A DNA stretch of 33,068 nt from the NCBI GenBank assembly GCA_019695095.1, contig JAIBAQ010000056.1, positions 1 to 33,068 of the forward strand, in the 5' to 3' direction. Positions 16,223 through 23,616 of the stretch are shown piece after piece; position 1 is the first letter of the stretch; every line of letters begins with the position of its first letter. Below the pieces are notes generated by a model. It ran no database searches and was not told the origin of the DNA. It saw only the letters and a program-made list of their open reading frames with translations. The stretch is from Candidatus Hydrogenedentota bacterium. Lineage in GTDB: Bacteria > Hydrogenedentota > Hydrogenedentia > Hydrogenedentales > SLHB01. The position numbers and the translations under genes were made by a program.

Positions 16223-16543
16223 ATGACGACATGGACCGAGGATGCGTGTGACTGTCTGGAACGGTACTTGCGGCAGGTCGACGCGGATCTGACAGCTGAC
16301 GAGCGCGACGCCGCGTGCGTGATTGCTGCCCTGCGAGGGACGATTTCGGACCGAGTGAAGCTGCTGGGCGAGAATCCGGTAACGCTGGCCGGAATCCACC
16401 GCGTTTTGGCGGGCATCGGCAATCCCACCGTTGCGGCCCGGAATTGGCTAAACGCTTACGGAGAGCACAGGCGCCGCGTGGCAAGGCAGAGGCTCCGTGC
16501 GTCCATCAAGAGCGCGAACTTTCGAACTCGGGCTATCGCCTAG
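16223..16543 (+). CDS. Small hypothetical protein, HAAS-like
   Basis: A 106-residue protein that I do not recognise firmly. ATG 16223 has GGAG 8 nt upstream. The sequence CLERYLRQVDADLTADERDAACVIAALRGTISDRVKLLG followed by IHRVLAGIGNPTVAARNWL is helical. It resembles the HAAS/DUF1700-like module (YL-x-L-x3-L, about 30 residues, then L-x-x-LG-P-x-x-A), which usually sits before membrane segments or pairs with PadR regulators. Here no membrane segment follows, and the tail is basic (HRRRVARQRLRASIKS). It is divergent from the glycosyltransferase and convergent with cbiO, 16 nt apart. Confidence 0.55.
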   Translation: MTTWTEDACDCLERYLRQVDADLTADERDAACVIAALRGTISDRVKLLGENPVTLAGIHRVLAGIGNPTVAARNWLNAYGEHRRRVARQRLRASIKSANFRTRAIA

Positions 16544-16559
16544 ACAAGGCGCCGCGGCC

Positions 16560-17318
16560 CTACGCGTGCTCCGGGTAGCAGATCGGGCACGACTGCATCC
16601 TCAGCGGAACCTCCAAGCTACAAGTCTCTAGAACGGGCGCATCTCGCAATACGTCTTTCGCATGGCCGTCCGCGCGGACGACGCCTTCGTACATCACGAT
16701 TACCCGCGTGCAGACGTCCATGGCCATGTCCAAATCGTGTGTAGCAATAATCTTCGTGTGGGTAAACGATTTGAGTAAGTCTATGACTCTCCGTCGCGAC
16801 CTGGGGTCCAAGCTGGCTGTCGGCTCATCCATGACCAGAATATCCGGCGACATCGACAAAACGGTCGCGATGGCCACCGCGCGTTTCTCCCCCCCAGACA
16901 ATCGGTAAGGTGGCCGATGCTTCAAGTGAAGCGCGCCCACCGTGGACAATGCCTCGTCGACTTTGCGTTCTGCTTCCTCTGCGGGAAGGCCCAGATGCAG
17001 AGGACCAAATGCGACATCCTCGAAGACCGTCGGCATAAAGAGCTGATCGTCGGGATCTTGAAACACCATGCCGACCGTCCTGCGGACCGTAGGAAGCGTT
17101 GACTTGGTGACCGGGCAGTCACCCACGCGAACCTCGCCGTCGGTGGGGAGCAAGTACCCGTTGAGGTGGTGGAGCAACGTGGATTTCCCCGCTCCGTTCG
17201 CCCCGATGATTGCCACGGATTCACCGTGCGTGATCCGGAACGAGACTCCGCGTAAGGCCGGAGTGCCATCGGGATACGTGTGTTTCAGCCCTTTGACCTC
17301 GAGCAGATGGTGGCTCAT
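16560..17318 (-). CDS. cbiO: Cobalt/nickel ECF transporter ATPase CbiO
   Basis: A 252-residue ABC ATPase of the ECF type. Walker A is GANGAGKST, the Q-loop lies in VFQDPDDQLF (the DPD-QLF form typical of CbiO/EcfA), the signature is RLSGGEKRAVAIA, Walker B is DILVMDEPTASLD, and the switch histidine is in IIATHDLDMA. The C-terminus ends in SCPICY, a CxxC that could bind metal. ATG 17318 overlaps the stop of cbiQ by 4 nt (ATGA), showing translational coupling and fixing the start. It energises uptake of Co2+ or Ni2+ by the CbiMN/CbiQ membrane parts. Confidence 0.95.
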   Translation of the reverse strand: MSHHLLEVKGLKHTYPDGTPALRGVSFRITHGESVAIIGANGAGKSTLLHHLNGYLLPTDGEVRVGDCPVTKSTLPTVRRTVGMVFQDPDDQLFMPTVFEDVAFGPLHLGLPAEEAERKVDEALSTVGALHLKHRPPYRLSGGEKRAVAIATVLSMSPDILVMDEPTASLDPRSRRRVIDLLKSFTHTKIIATHDLDMAMDVCTRVIVMYEGVVRADGHAKDVLRDAPVLETCSLEVPLRMQSCPICYPEHA

Positions 17319-18127
17319 GTGAAGACTCCCATGACAAGCTCTCCAATTCGATGCGGGACGTTGCCGAATCGGATAGCGAGAAAATACGCACACCAGAGAG
17401 CAATGAAAAGCGCGTCTGCGGCTCTGAATTGGAGAGTGTTCAGGAGACGTACGCTCCCGTCATAACCCCGGCAGCGCATGGCGACGTGGATACGTTGTGC
17501 CCGGTCGAGCGTGCGCAGCAGTAGCGACCCGAGAAAATGGGCGTACGTTTTCATGGACATGGCTTTGCGGTCGACGGAGCGCAATGTGATGGCTCGGACC
17601 GTCCTCAACGCCTCCTGGGTGAGCACAAAGAGATAACGGTAGAGGAAGAGCAGTTGCATGACAAAGGCGCTCGGCGCACCGAGTCGCTGCAGCGCGAGCG
17701 CCAGATGATGCACTCCTGTGCTCGCGATGAGGATTAGGGCCGCCGAGACGGTCAGCACGAAACGCAGCAGTATCGAGGCAAATGAGATCCAGCCGCCCGA
17801 GACGTGGAAGTCCCCAACGATCAGGTGAGGGGAATGGTCAAGCAAGGGGTTAAAGATGCCCACCAGAATCGCAAAGGGAGACACCAGGGCCACCTTTCTG
17901 AGGATGTACCCGGTTGGCAAATCGCCCAGTGAAAGCAATACAACGGGATAGAGTAACAACGGAAGTAACGCTGCCAATTCATAGATACCGAAAGAGACGA
18001 CCGTCAGGATAAAGACGAGTGTGGTGACAAGCTTGGCTCGGGGGTCGATTCGACGAAGTGAAGAGTCGCGACGCGCCATTTCCTCCAGCGCGCCAAGCTC
18101 GGCAACATGCAGATCAACGAGCGCCAT
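17315..18127 (-). CDS. cbiQ: Cobalt/nickel ECF transporter transmembrane subunit CbiQ
   Basis: A 270-residue membrane protein of the EcfT/CbiQ family. It starts with a cytoplasmic segment (SSLRRIDPRAKLVTTLVFILTVVSF, the family's conserved entry) and has about five or six membrane segments. The coupling helices carry the Ala-Arg-Gly-like motifs RTVRAITLRSVD and IHVAMRCRGYDG, which dock on the CbiO dimer. The stop overlaps the start of cbiO by 4 nt, and its ATG is 12 nt after the cbiMN stop. The order M(N)-Q-O is the standard group arrangement. Confidence 0.94.
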   Translation of the reverse strand: MALVDLHVAELGALEEMARRDSSLRRIDPRAKLVTTLVFILTVVSFGIYELAALLPLLLYPVVLLSLGDLPTGYILRKVALVSPFAILVGIFNPLLDHSPHLIVGDFHVSGGWISFASILLRFVLTVSAALILIASTGVHHLALALQRLGAPSAFVMQLLFLYRYLFVLTQEALRTVRAITLRSVDRKAMSMKTYAHFLGSLLLRTLDRAQRIHVAMRCRGYDGSVRLLNTLQFRAADALFIALWCAYFLAIRFGNVPHRIGELVMGVFT

Positions 18128-18139
18128 GGAACGCGTGGC

Positions 18140-19177
18140 TCATGGCCGCGCGGGCGCGGCACGCCGTCGAAGCGCGAGGCCGGCAAGGGCCACGATGCCC
18201 AGCGTTATTGCACCCCCGACGATTCCGGAGACGCTTGTCCCCGGATCCACTGCGGGCCATTGAGTCTTTGCTCCTGTCTCTGCCGGCGCCTCGGAGGCGG
18301 AAAACGTGTAGTCGGGGAGGATCGCCGTCTTCGTTTGAACATGGGCGAGCGATGCGTGCAACGCGTCTTCGCGTCCTGCGAACTCTTCGGTGCCCGTAGA
18401 GTGAAAGAGCGCCCATTCCAGACCATCAGGATGCGACGACGCAAACCAGCTCAGCACGCCGCCAGAACACACTGCGGCAATTGCCAGCACTACAAGCACC
18501 GGCGCGACAGCGATCTTCCTGCCTTGCGATAGCGCCGTAGCCGCATCGAAGACCTCTGGCCTCGCACGATAGACGAACTGTACCACGGCGGCGGTAACGA
18601 TCCCCTCAATGATTCCAATCGGTAGATGAATGGGCAGCATCAGCGCAATAAACGTCGTGAATGGAAGCGCCGAAATCTCCGACAAGCGCGTTTCCAACAC
18701 GACACCCAGCGCGCCAAGCTCAAGTCCGGCGACGGCCGCCAGAATTGACACGGTCCAAAGCCGCGCGGTCGTTGGGTTTGATCCGGCTATGCGCCGGTAT
18801 ATGAGCGGATAGGCCACGAAGCACGGGAAGAATCCCAGGTTGAAAATAGTGCATCCGAGGGCGAGAAGTCCGCCGTCGGCAAAGAAGAAGGCCTGAACCG
18901 TGAGAACGGACGCGATCGCTAAGAAGGCCGCGTGCGGTCCCAATAGAATCGCAAGCAGCAGGCCCCCGCCCAGGTGGCCGCTGGAACCCGTCGCCGGAAT
19001 CGAGAAATTGACCATCTGTGCGGCGAACACGAATGCACTCACGACGCCCATGAGGGGGATCTTCCAATCGTCGAGTGTCGTACGCAACACCTTCGAGCAA
19101 TATCCGATCAAACCTGCGGAAAGTGCCCACATACCGCCTCCGACGGCAGGGGATAAGAGAGCGTCAGCCATGTGCAT
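18140..19177 (-). CDS. cbiM: CbiM-CbiN fusion, substrate-binding core of Co/Ni ECF transporter
   Basis: A 345-residue membrane protein. The N-terminus MHMADALLSPAVGG gives the functionally required His2 of the CbiM/NikM metal site, which also fixes the start. FSIPATGSSGHLGGGLLLAILLGP holds the second conserved His of the site, and about seven membrane segments follow. After about residue 215 a CbiN-like part begins: a membrane segment (VAPVLVVLAIAAVCSGGVLSWFASSHPDGLEWAL, the PDGLEW motif is diagnostic), a periplasmic loop, and a last membrane segment near 318-338. Fusion of M and N replaces the separate cbiN. Whether cobalt or nickel is carried cannot be decided. First gene of cbiMN-Q-O, transcribed away from ferritin. 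Confidence 0.93.
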   Translation of the reverse strand: MHMADALLSPAVGGGMWALSAGLIGYCSKVLRTTLDDWKIPLMGVVSAFVFAAQMVNFSIPATGSSGHLGGGLLLAILLGPHAAFLAIASVLTVQAFFFADGGLLALGCTIFNLGFFPCFVAYPLIYRRIAGSNPTTARLWTVSILAAVAGLELGALGVVLETRLSEISALPFTTFIALMLPIHLPIGIIEGIVTAAVVQFVYRARPEVFDAATALSQGRKIAVAPVLVVLAIAAVCSGGVLSWFASSHPDGLEWALFHSTGTEEFAGREDALHASLAHVQTKTAILPDYTFSASEAPAETGAKTQWPAVDPGTSVSGIVGGAITLGIVALAGLALRRRAAPARP

Positions 19178-19232
19178 GGTGAGAGGTATATCCTTTCTGT
19201 GGCGGGTAGAGAATAGTCGATGCGGGAGGCAA

Positions 19233-19258
19233 TATTACAGTTTTTTGAGAAGTATTAC
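19233..19258 (-). promoter_or_regulatory. Direct repeats upstream of cbiMN, operator candidate
   Basis: TATTAC occurs at 19233-19238 and again at 19253-19258 (plus strand), exactly 20 bp apart, two helical turns, on the same face of the DNA, 56-81 bases before the cbiM start. The spacer is a T-run (ACAGTTTTTTGAG). The minus-strand TAATAT here could also be a poor -10. No NikR-type palindrome is visible. The rest of 19178-19408 shows no gene. Confidence 0.3.
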
Positions 19259-19408
19259 CGGCGGTGGCTGTTCGCGCGCCCCTGAAAACGGCTGCCCGGC
19301 ATCCCCTTTCCCGTTCATCTTGACGCCCCTTCGGTTGGCGTGCTACGTTGCACGTGCGCTCGGCCGCCATTTGCGGGGAACGGGCGCGCCAAACACGTTG
19401 AAGCGGAA

Positions 19409-19502
19409 GGAAGCTAAGTCCAGTGAAATCCCAACCGGGTGAACCGGTGGGAGGACCCCGAACGTCTCCCGAAGGGAGGTGCAGGGGGCCAACACGGCTT
19501 CC
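19409..19502 (+). ncRNA. Structured leader candidate before ferritin
   Basis: The 94 nt before the ferritin ribosome site fold into a closed multi-stem shape by inspection. An outer stem pairs GGAAGC (19409-19414) with GCTTCC (19497-19502). Inside it GTCC (19418-19421) pairs with GGAC (19453-19456) and encloses AGTGAAAT plus a hairpin (CCC-A-ACCGG with CCGGTGGG, loop GTGAA). A second arm pairs CCC (19457-19459) with the G-run at 19484-19488 around CTCCC-GAA-GGGAG. The outer stem ends 3 nt before the AAAGGA ribosome site (19506-19511). I do not recognise a known riboswitch class. Confidence 0.45.
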
Positions 19503-19518
19503 CAGAAAGGATGCCACC

Positions 19519-20040
19519 ATGATTTCGTCCAAGCTCGAGAAAGCCCTCAATAAGCACCTGAATCTGGAGTTGTATTCGGCATACGTGTATGCGGGCATGG
19601 CGGCTCACTTCGAAACGAAGAGTCTCCCCGGCTTCGCACACTGGATGACCATTCAGGTGGGCGAGGAGACTGCTCACGCGCAGAAGTTCTACCGTTACAT
19701 TATCGACATCGGCGGAAAAGTCGAGTTGGATGCGATCGCAAAGCCGCCGTCCGATTACGACAGCGTAGTCGCCGTGTTCGAAGATACAGTCAAGCACGAA
19801 GTCAACGTCACGAAGTCGATCTACAAGCTGGTCGATTTGGCACTGTCGGAATCGCATCACGCGACGGCCTCTTTCCTGCAGTGGTTCGTCACGGAACAAG
19901 TGGAAGAAGAAGCGGTCGCAAACGATATTCTCCAGCGCGTGAAGATGGTGGCCAAGTCCCCTGAGGGCCTTTTCCTCATGGATCGCGAACTCGGCGCCCG
20001 TCAGGCTTCTTCGGCGGGTGGCGAGGGCAGCGCAACCTAG
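19519..20040 (+). CDS. ftnA: Bacterial ferritin, FtnA type
   Basis: A 173-residue non-haem ferritin. All ferroxidase residues of E. coli FtnA occur at the same numbers: Glu17, Tyr24, Glu50, His53, Glu94, Gln127 and Glu130. The four-helix pattern is intact (LNLELYSAYVYAGMAAHFE, then GEETAHAQKFYRYI, HEVNVTKSIYKL, WFVTEQVEEEAVANDIL). The protein oxidises Fe(II) and stores the mineral inside a 24-mer shell in the cytoplasm. ATG 19519 is chosen because AAAGGA lies 7 nt upstream and the family start MISSKLEKALN follows; the frame stays open upstream but that region is leader. It is transcribed divergently from the Cbi metal-uptake operon. Confidence 0.96.
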   Translation: MISSKLEKALNKHLNLELYSAYVYAGMAAHFETKSLPGFAHWMTIQVGEETAHAQKFYRYIIDIGGKVELDAIAKPPSDYDSVVAVFEDTVKHEVNVTKSIYKLVDLALSESHHATASFLQWFVTEQVEEEAVANDILQRVKMVAKSPEGLFLMDRELGARQASSAGGEGSAT

Positions 20041-20085
20041 AGATCCGTCTGTAAACTAGCAGCCGGAACCTTTTGAATTGACCGG

Positions 20086-20114
20086 GAGAGGCACGCGTCC
20101 TACGCCTGCCTCTC
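20086..20114 (+). terminator. Hairpin after ferritin
   Basis: GAGAGGCA (20086-20093) pairs perfectly with TGCCTCTC (20107-20114), and inner CGCG/CGC pairs may extend the stem. Only two Ts follow, so it is a weak intrinsic terminator at best, 45 nt after the ferritin stop. Confidence 0.4.
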
Positions 20115-20179
20115 TTGTCGCATCAGGACGGTCTGCGAGCGTATGATGGAATCGGTGGACATCACTGCAAAGGGTTCAA

Positions 20180-21223
20180 TTGGGCAATATGGCAGACGCG
20201 AAGTTTGAGCAACTCGCCAAGGATTACGAATCGCTCTATCGTAGCTACATAGCCATGCACAAAGAGGTCGAACACCTGTCCACGCTTCGCGAAATCGGCC
20301 TCGCAATCAACTCTACGCTGGAGCTGAACGACACCCTCACAATCATTGCAGATGTCGTCCAGGGGGCGCTCGACGTAGGTCGCGTTACCATTTATCAACT
20401 CGACAAGACCGGCAAGATGGCGCTGCCCGTGATTGCGAAGTACGGGCAAGACCTTATCGGTCACGATCGCCTCAAAGAAGAAACTGCCCCGCTCACGGGT
20501 ACTTCTCTTGGCGAAGCGCTTCGCTCGCGTAAGGTGTGCACATACAATTCCGAGATCCAATGTTCGGCCTACGTGCCCCTGATCGCGCAAGACAAACCGG
20601 TTGGAATCATGCGCTTGGATGACCACCTCGATGGCACCGACTTCACCGAGGACGATGCGCAATTGCTGCAACTTCTGGGACTGCAGATTGCCGTGGCAAT
20701 CAACAACGCGCAGTTGTACGTGAAAGCGGTTACCGATGGTCTGACCGGATTGTACGTGCGACGCTATTTCGATTTGCGCATGGACGAAGAGTTCGAGCAA
20801 GCGCGGCGGTACGGCCGCAACTTCTCGCTGCTCTTGCTGGACATCGACCATTTCAAAGCGTTCAACGATACGCACGGGCATCAGACCGGCGACGCCGTGT
20901 TGCAGCAGTTCGCGGAGCTGCTGGTCGAGAACACTCGCAAGACGGACATTTGTTGCCGATACGGCGGGGAAGAGGTAGCAGTCATACTGCCCGAAACGGC
21001 GCTGAACGAAGCGGCCTTGCTTGCCAACAAACTGTGCACGCGTGTGAGAACGAACACCTTCAAAGGCGTGAGTGGCAACGACCTTTCCGTCACGTGCAGC
21101 ATTGGCGTAGCGGCTTTCCGAAACGACTACGGTGATGCCCACAAGATGGTGGAAGCCTCGGACAAGGCGCTCTACTTGGCAAAGTCATTGGGTCGAAACC
21201 GGGCCGAGTTGGCGGGAATCTAA
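20180..21223 (+). CDS. GAF-GGDEF diguanylate cyclase
   Basis: A 347-residue soluble protein. A short coiled segment (about residues 8-40) leads into a GAF-like sensor domain (about 45-180, with the strand YVPLIAQDKPVGIMRLD). The GGDEF domain follows, starting at DGLTGLYVRRYFD and including LLLLDIDHFKAFNDTHGHQTGD. The signature reads GGEEV at 262-266, where most active cyclases have phenylalanine or leucine last; RKTD at 253-256 is an intact I-site. Activity is likely but the changed last residue leaves some doubt. TTG 20180 is preceded by AAAGGG 5 nt upstream; ATG 20189 is the alternative three codons in. No membrane segments are seen. It follows ferritin by 139 nt and is a separate unit. Confidence 0.9.
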   Translation: MGNMADAKFEQLAKDYESLYRSYIAMHKEVEHLSTLREIGLAINSTLELNDTLTIIADVVQGALDVGRVTIYQLDKTGKMALPVIAKYGQDLIGHDRLKEETAPLTGTSLGEALRSRKVCTYNSEIQCSAYVPLIAQDKPVGIMRLDDHLDGTDFTEDDAQLLQLLGLQIAVAINNAQLYVKAVTDGLTGLYVRRYFDLRMDEEFEQARRYGRNFSLLLLDIDHFKAFNDTHGHQTGDAVLQQFAELLVENTRKTDICCRYGGEEVAVILPETALNEAALLANKLCTRVRTNTFKGVSGNDLSVTCSIGVAAFRNDYGDAHKMVEASDKALYLAKSLGRNRAELAGI

Positions 21224-21273
21224 AACGGTTCGATACAGTGCGAACCAAGTCGCGTTGGCCATTTCAGCGAGAC

Positions 21274-21365
21274 TGTCATCCTGAGTCCGCCTTCGGCGGA
21301 CGAAGGATCCGGATTGAAGTCGGTTCTTTCCATTGCCGGATGCTTCGCTTCCGCTCAGCATGACA
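21274..21365. repeat. 92-bp palindromic-ended repeat, copy 1
   Basis: The unit begins TGTCATCCTGAG and ends CTCAGCATGACA, which are inverted repeats with one mismatch. Just inside the left end is a hairpin (GTCCGC-CTTCG-GCGGAC). It is nearly identical to the copy at 21421-21512. It has the look of a MITE or REP-type element in a gene-free stretch. Confidence 0.9.
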
Positions 21366-21420
21366 AATTAACGCAGGTTCAAATTGTTGTTTTGGTGACG
21401 CTGCATCTTAAGAGCCGAAT

Positions 21421-21512
21421 TGTCATCCTGAGTCCGCGTTCAGCGGACGAAGGATCCGGATTGAAGTCGGTTCTTTCCAATGCCAGATGCTTAGCTTCCG
21501 CTCAGCATGACA
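21421..21512. repeat. 92-bp palindromic-ended repeat, copy 2
   Basis: Same length and orientation as the copy 147 nt upstream, with about five single-base differences (for example GTTCA for CTTCG in the hairpin loop). The 55 nt between the copies are unique. Small differences in the loop that keep the stem suggest pairing is maintained. Confidence 0.9.
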
Positions 21513-21647
21513 AGGCAAAGCGGGTTCAAGGTGTTGCCTTCATGAAGCTGTCTCTTGGGAGCCCGATCATCATCCCGAGCAAATAACCGCGGGAGCGCAG
21601 AAGTCAGTGGTAGAAACAAAAGCCAAGCAGACAGCCTCTTCTCTTAA

Positions 21648-21751
21648 GTGCCGTAGGCACGGCAGACTCCAGCCTGGGGTAAGATTCGCGTCCCAGACGC
21701 GAATCGAAACCCCAGGTTCCAGCCCGCACACAACGTGAGCCCTGTAAGGGC
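21648..21751. repeat. Three-hairpin palindromic element
   Basis: Three successive hairpins: GTGCC-GTA-GGCAC (21648-21660); a large one at 21673-21716 with outer stem CCTGGGGT/ACCCCAGG and inner 10-bp stem GATTCGCGTC/GACGCGAATC; and GCCC-TGTAA-GGGC (21739-21751). The layout is that of dispersed intergenic repeats known from Planctomycetes-like genomes (from memory). No coding potential is seen. Confidence 0.65.
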
Positions 21752-21780
21752 GCAAGCAACGTACACGGTCCGTTTCTTAG

Positions 21781-21810
21781 GAGTCCGCGTTCAGCGGACG
21801 AAGGATCCGG
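21781..21810. repeat. Fragment of the 92-bp repeat
   Basis: Thirty bases (GAGTCCGCGTTCAGCGGACG then AAGGATCCGG) are identical to the left part of copy 2, including the hairpin, but neither terminal inverted repeat is present. It is a truncated third copy, 41 nt before the 3' end of the next gene. Confidence 0.85.
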
Positions 21811-21851
21811 CACAAAGTCAATCACGTACCGAATCGGAAAGACGCGGGAAT

Positions 21852-22787
21852 TCACGCGGTAGGGCAGCGGAGCGAAAGCGACGTCCGGTAGGCTTCCCTG
21901 ACCAACGAGCGGTGCAACGCCGCCGACGAGGGTTTGCCACGGAGTCTGTTCAGGGCCGTCGACAGCGAGTAGACTCCCAGGTCGGACCAGTATGCAAGGC
22001 GCGCTGACCAAGCCCCATAGTGTTTACGAAAGCAGTAGTAGCGGCTTCGGTACTGATGTTTCAGCGCGAATTCGCTTTCCTGGTGCTCCCCCGAACTGGC
22101 CCCGTGATGGTGAATGACCGTCGCGTCGCCACACCAACGTACCTCCAGACCTCTTCGGTTGGCGGGCAAGAAGATGTCCATCTCTTCTTCGTAGAGAAAC
22201 ATGTTTTCGTCGAAGCAACCAATCGACTCCAGGTAGTCTCGACGCACGAGCGCACACGCACCAGACACCATATCGACCCGGCCGCCCGAGACGTGCTCGT
22301 GTTCTCGCAGCCAATTGCGCATGCCCGCAAATCGAGTCTTGAATCGATCCTGCATTCCTGCTGTGTTCCAAAGATTACGCATGACGGTCGGAAAACGGCG
22401 GCACGAGGGGTGAAACCTTCCATCGGGATAGATGAGCTTTGGGCCAACGGCAATGCATTTGGGGTCTGCGTCGAGAACCGCGGCCATCGCAGCGAGCGCG
22501 CCCGGTGTCAACTGCGCGTCGGCGTTCAGCAGCAGAATACAAGCCGCCGAACCCGCTCCGATTCCTCGATTGTTAGCCGGTCCGAAACCAATATTCGCAT
22601 CGAGTGCAACCAAGCGCATGTCGGTGAACTCGGTACGTACCATCTCGACCGAGCCGTCGGTGCTCGCATTGTCAACGACAATTCCTGTAATGCCGTCTGC
22701 CTCCGCGCTGGAGGTCCGAATTGACGTAAGGCACTCCCGAAGCAAATCGAGGGTGTTGTAACTGACGACTACGATATCGACGGCCAT
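21852..22787 (-). CDS. Family 2 glycosyltransferase, rhamnosyltransferase-like
   Basis: A 311-residue GT2 enzyme of the WbbL-like group. It opens MAVDIVVVSYNTLDLLRECLTSI, then IVVDNASTDGSVEMV, NIGFGPANNRGI and ACILLLNADAQLTPGAL (NAD in place of DxD, normal for this group). Next come VGPKLIYPDGRFHPSCRRFP, a rhamnosyltransferase hallmark, and VSGACALVRRDYLESIGCFDENMFLYEEEMDIFLPANRRG, with the ED-type acceptor motif. ATG 22787 is chosen over an upstream ATG at 22841 because of the family start and a GGCGG 6 nt before it. It lies 10 nt after the DUF3299 gene, so it belongs to that operon. Sugar and acceptor are unknown; surface polysaccharide synthesis is likely. Confidence 0.92.
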   Translation of the reverse strand: MAVDIVVVSYNTLDLLRECLTSIRTSSAEADGITGIVVDNASTDGSVEMVRTEFTDMRLVALDANIGFGPANNRGIGAGSAACILLLNADAQLTPGALAAMAAVLDADPKCIAVGPKLIYPDGRFHPSCRRFPTVMRNLWNTAGMQDRFKTRFAGMRNWLREHEHVSGGRVDMVSGACALVRRDYLESIGCFDENMFLYEEEMDIFLPANRRGLEVRWCGDATVIHHHGASSGEHQESEFALKHQYRSRYYCFRKHYGAWSARLAYWSDLGVYSLSTALNRLRGKPSSAALHRSLVREAYRTSLSLRCPTA

Positions 22788-22797
22788 CGTTTGCCGC

Positions 22798-23544
22798 CTA
22801 CTCCGAATCGGCCTGGGCCTGTTTGAGCAACTCGCGAACATCCATGGTCTTCTCGGCGCGCATGCGATAAACGCTCATGACATAGCCGTCCTCAATGTCT
22901 TCCCCTACTTCGAAATCGCCATACACCGCGATCGGCAAGTCAGCATAGTACTTTGACGGAGCGCCTTCCATGGTCACCATGACCCACTGATTCATAGCGG
23001 GCGGCACTCCGAAGCAACAGAACATCTGATTCTGAGTCAGCGCAAACGACTTCACTTGAACGGAATCTCCGTCGCCTTCCACCTCGATTGGCACCATGAA
23101 TCCGACGACCACGGCCTTCTTCTTATCCAGCGCCTTGACCGACGCGGGGATTTGGTCTTTTGGAGCCTTCTTGGGATCGGGACTTGCCAGAACGGCATCG
23201 GGATCGGGCACTTCATAGGGAAACTCTCCGATCGCGCCAAACGTCACCTTGATATACTTGCCGTCCTTGGTGCGCTGGAACCCTTTCGCTTGACCGGATG
23301 AACCCTCGGCGCTCTTCAAGAGATCGAGCGATTCCTGAGGCAAAGCGCGTCCCAGAGGTTTTGCGTCTTGAAGGCCACCCGGCCCATCGTTCTCTTCCCC
23401 CTTTGGGTCAACGGGCGCGTCAAGCGGCGCGCCTTGAACAACCGGAGCTGCCGTCTGCGCATTGGCGACGCCCCACGCGAATATGCAGAGCAGGCCGGTG
23501 GCGAAGGTACTGGCAATCCGCAATTTCAGACTGACTTCTTGCAC
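22798..23544 (-). CDS. Exported DUF3299 protein
   Basis: A 248-residue secreted protein. The GTG at 23544 has GGAGA 9 nt upstream and begins a signal peptide (LKLRIASTFATGLLCIFAWGVANA, split after ANA). A low-complexity proline/glycine/aspartate linker follows to about residue 80. The C-terminal domain matches DUF3299: VVVGFMVPIEVEGD, then FALTQNQMFCCFGVPPAMNQWVMV with the conserved CCFG-PP and asparagine, and a final beta-rich part (IEDGYVMSVYRM). Biochemical function is unknown. In gammaproteobacteria DUF3299 genes sit beside FtsX/ABC genes in zinc-regulated loci (from memory), and the same association is seen here. Confidence 0.85.
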   Translation of the reverse strand: MQEVSLKLRIASTFATGLLCIFAWGVANAQTAAPVVQGAPLDAPVDPKGEENDGPGGLQDAKPLGRALPQESLDLLKSAEGSSGQAKGFQRTKDGKYIKVTFGAIGEFPYEVPDPDAVLASPDPKKAPKDQIPASVKALDKKKAVVVGFMVPIEVEGDGDSVQVKSFALTQNQMFCCFGVPPAMNQWVMVTMEGAPSKYYADLPIAVYGDFEVGEDIEDGYVMSVYRMRAEKTMDVRELLKQAQADSE

Positions 23545-23616
23545 GAGTGATGTTCTCCAACATTCCCTTGCAGATGCCGCGGATAGCGCGGCAAATCGGT
23601 CGGCATTATGCCACAA

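Noticed and set aside
19401-19430. Possible SRP RNA, because of GCGGAAGGAAGC
   Set aside because: The motif resembles the SRP tetraloop region, but the flanking strands do not pair into the long SRP hairpin.
19380-19500. Cobalamin or FMN riboswitch near cbiM and ferritin
   Set aside because: GTGAAATCCC-ACCGG is suggestive, but the B12 box and the other conserved blocks are missing, and the strand is wrong for cbiM.
20162-21142. 326-codon open frame antisense to the GAF-GGDEF gene
   Set aside because: The sense strand carries an unmistakable GGDEF domain; the antisense product has no recognisable features.
21314-21586. Open frame of 90 codons across the 92-bp repeats
   Set aside because: It repeats the same peptide from the two copies and only reflects the repeat; no ribosome site.
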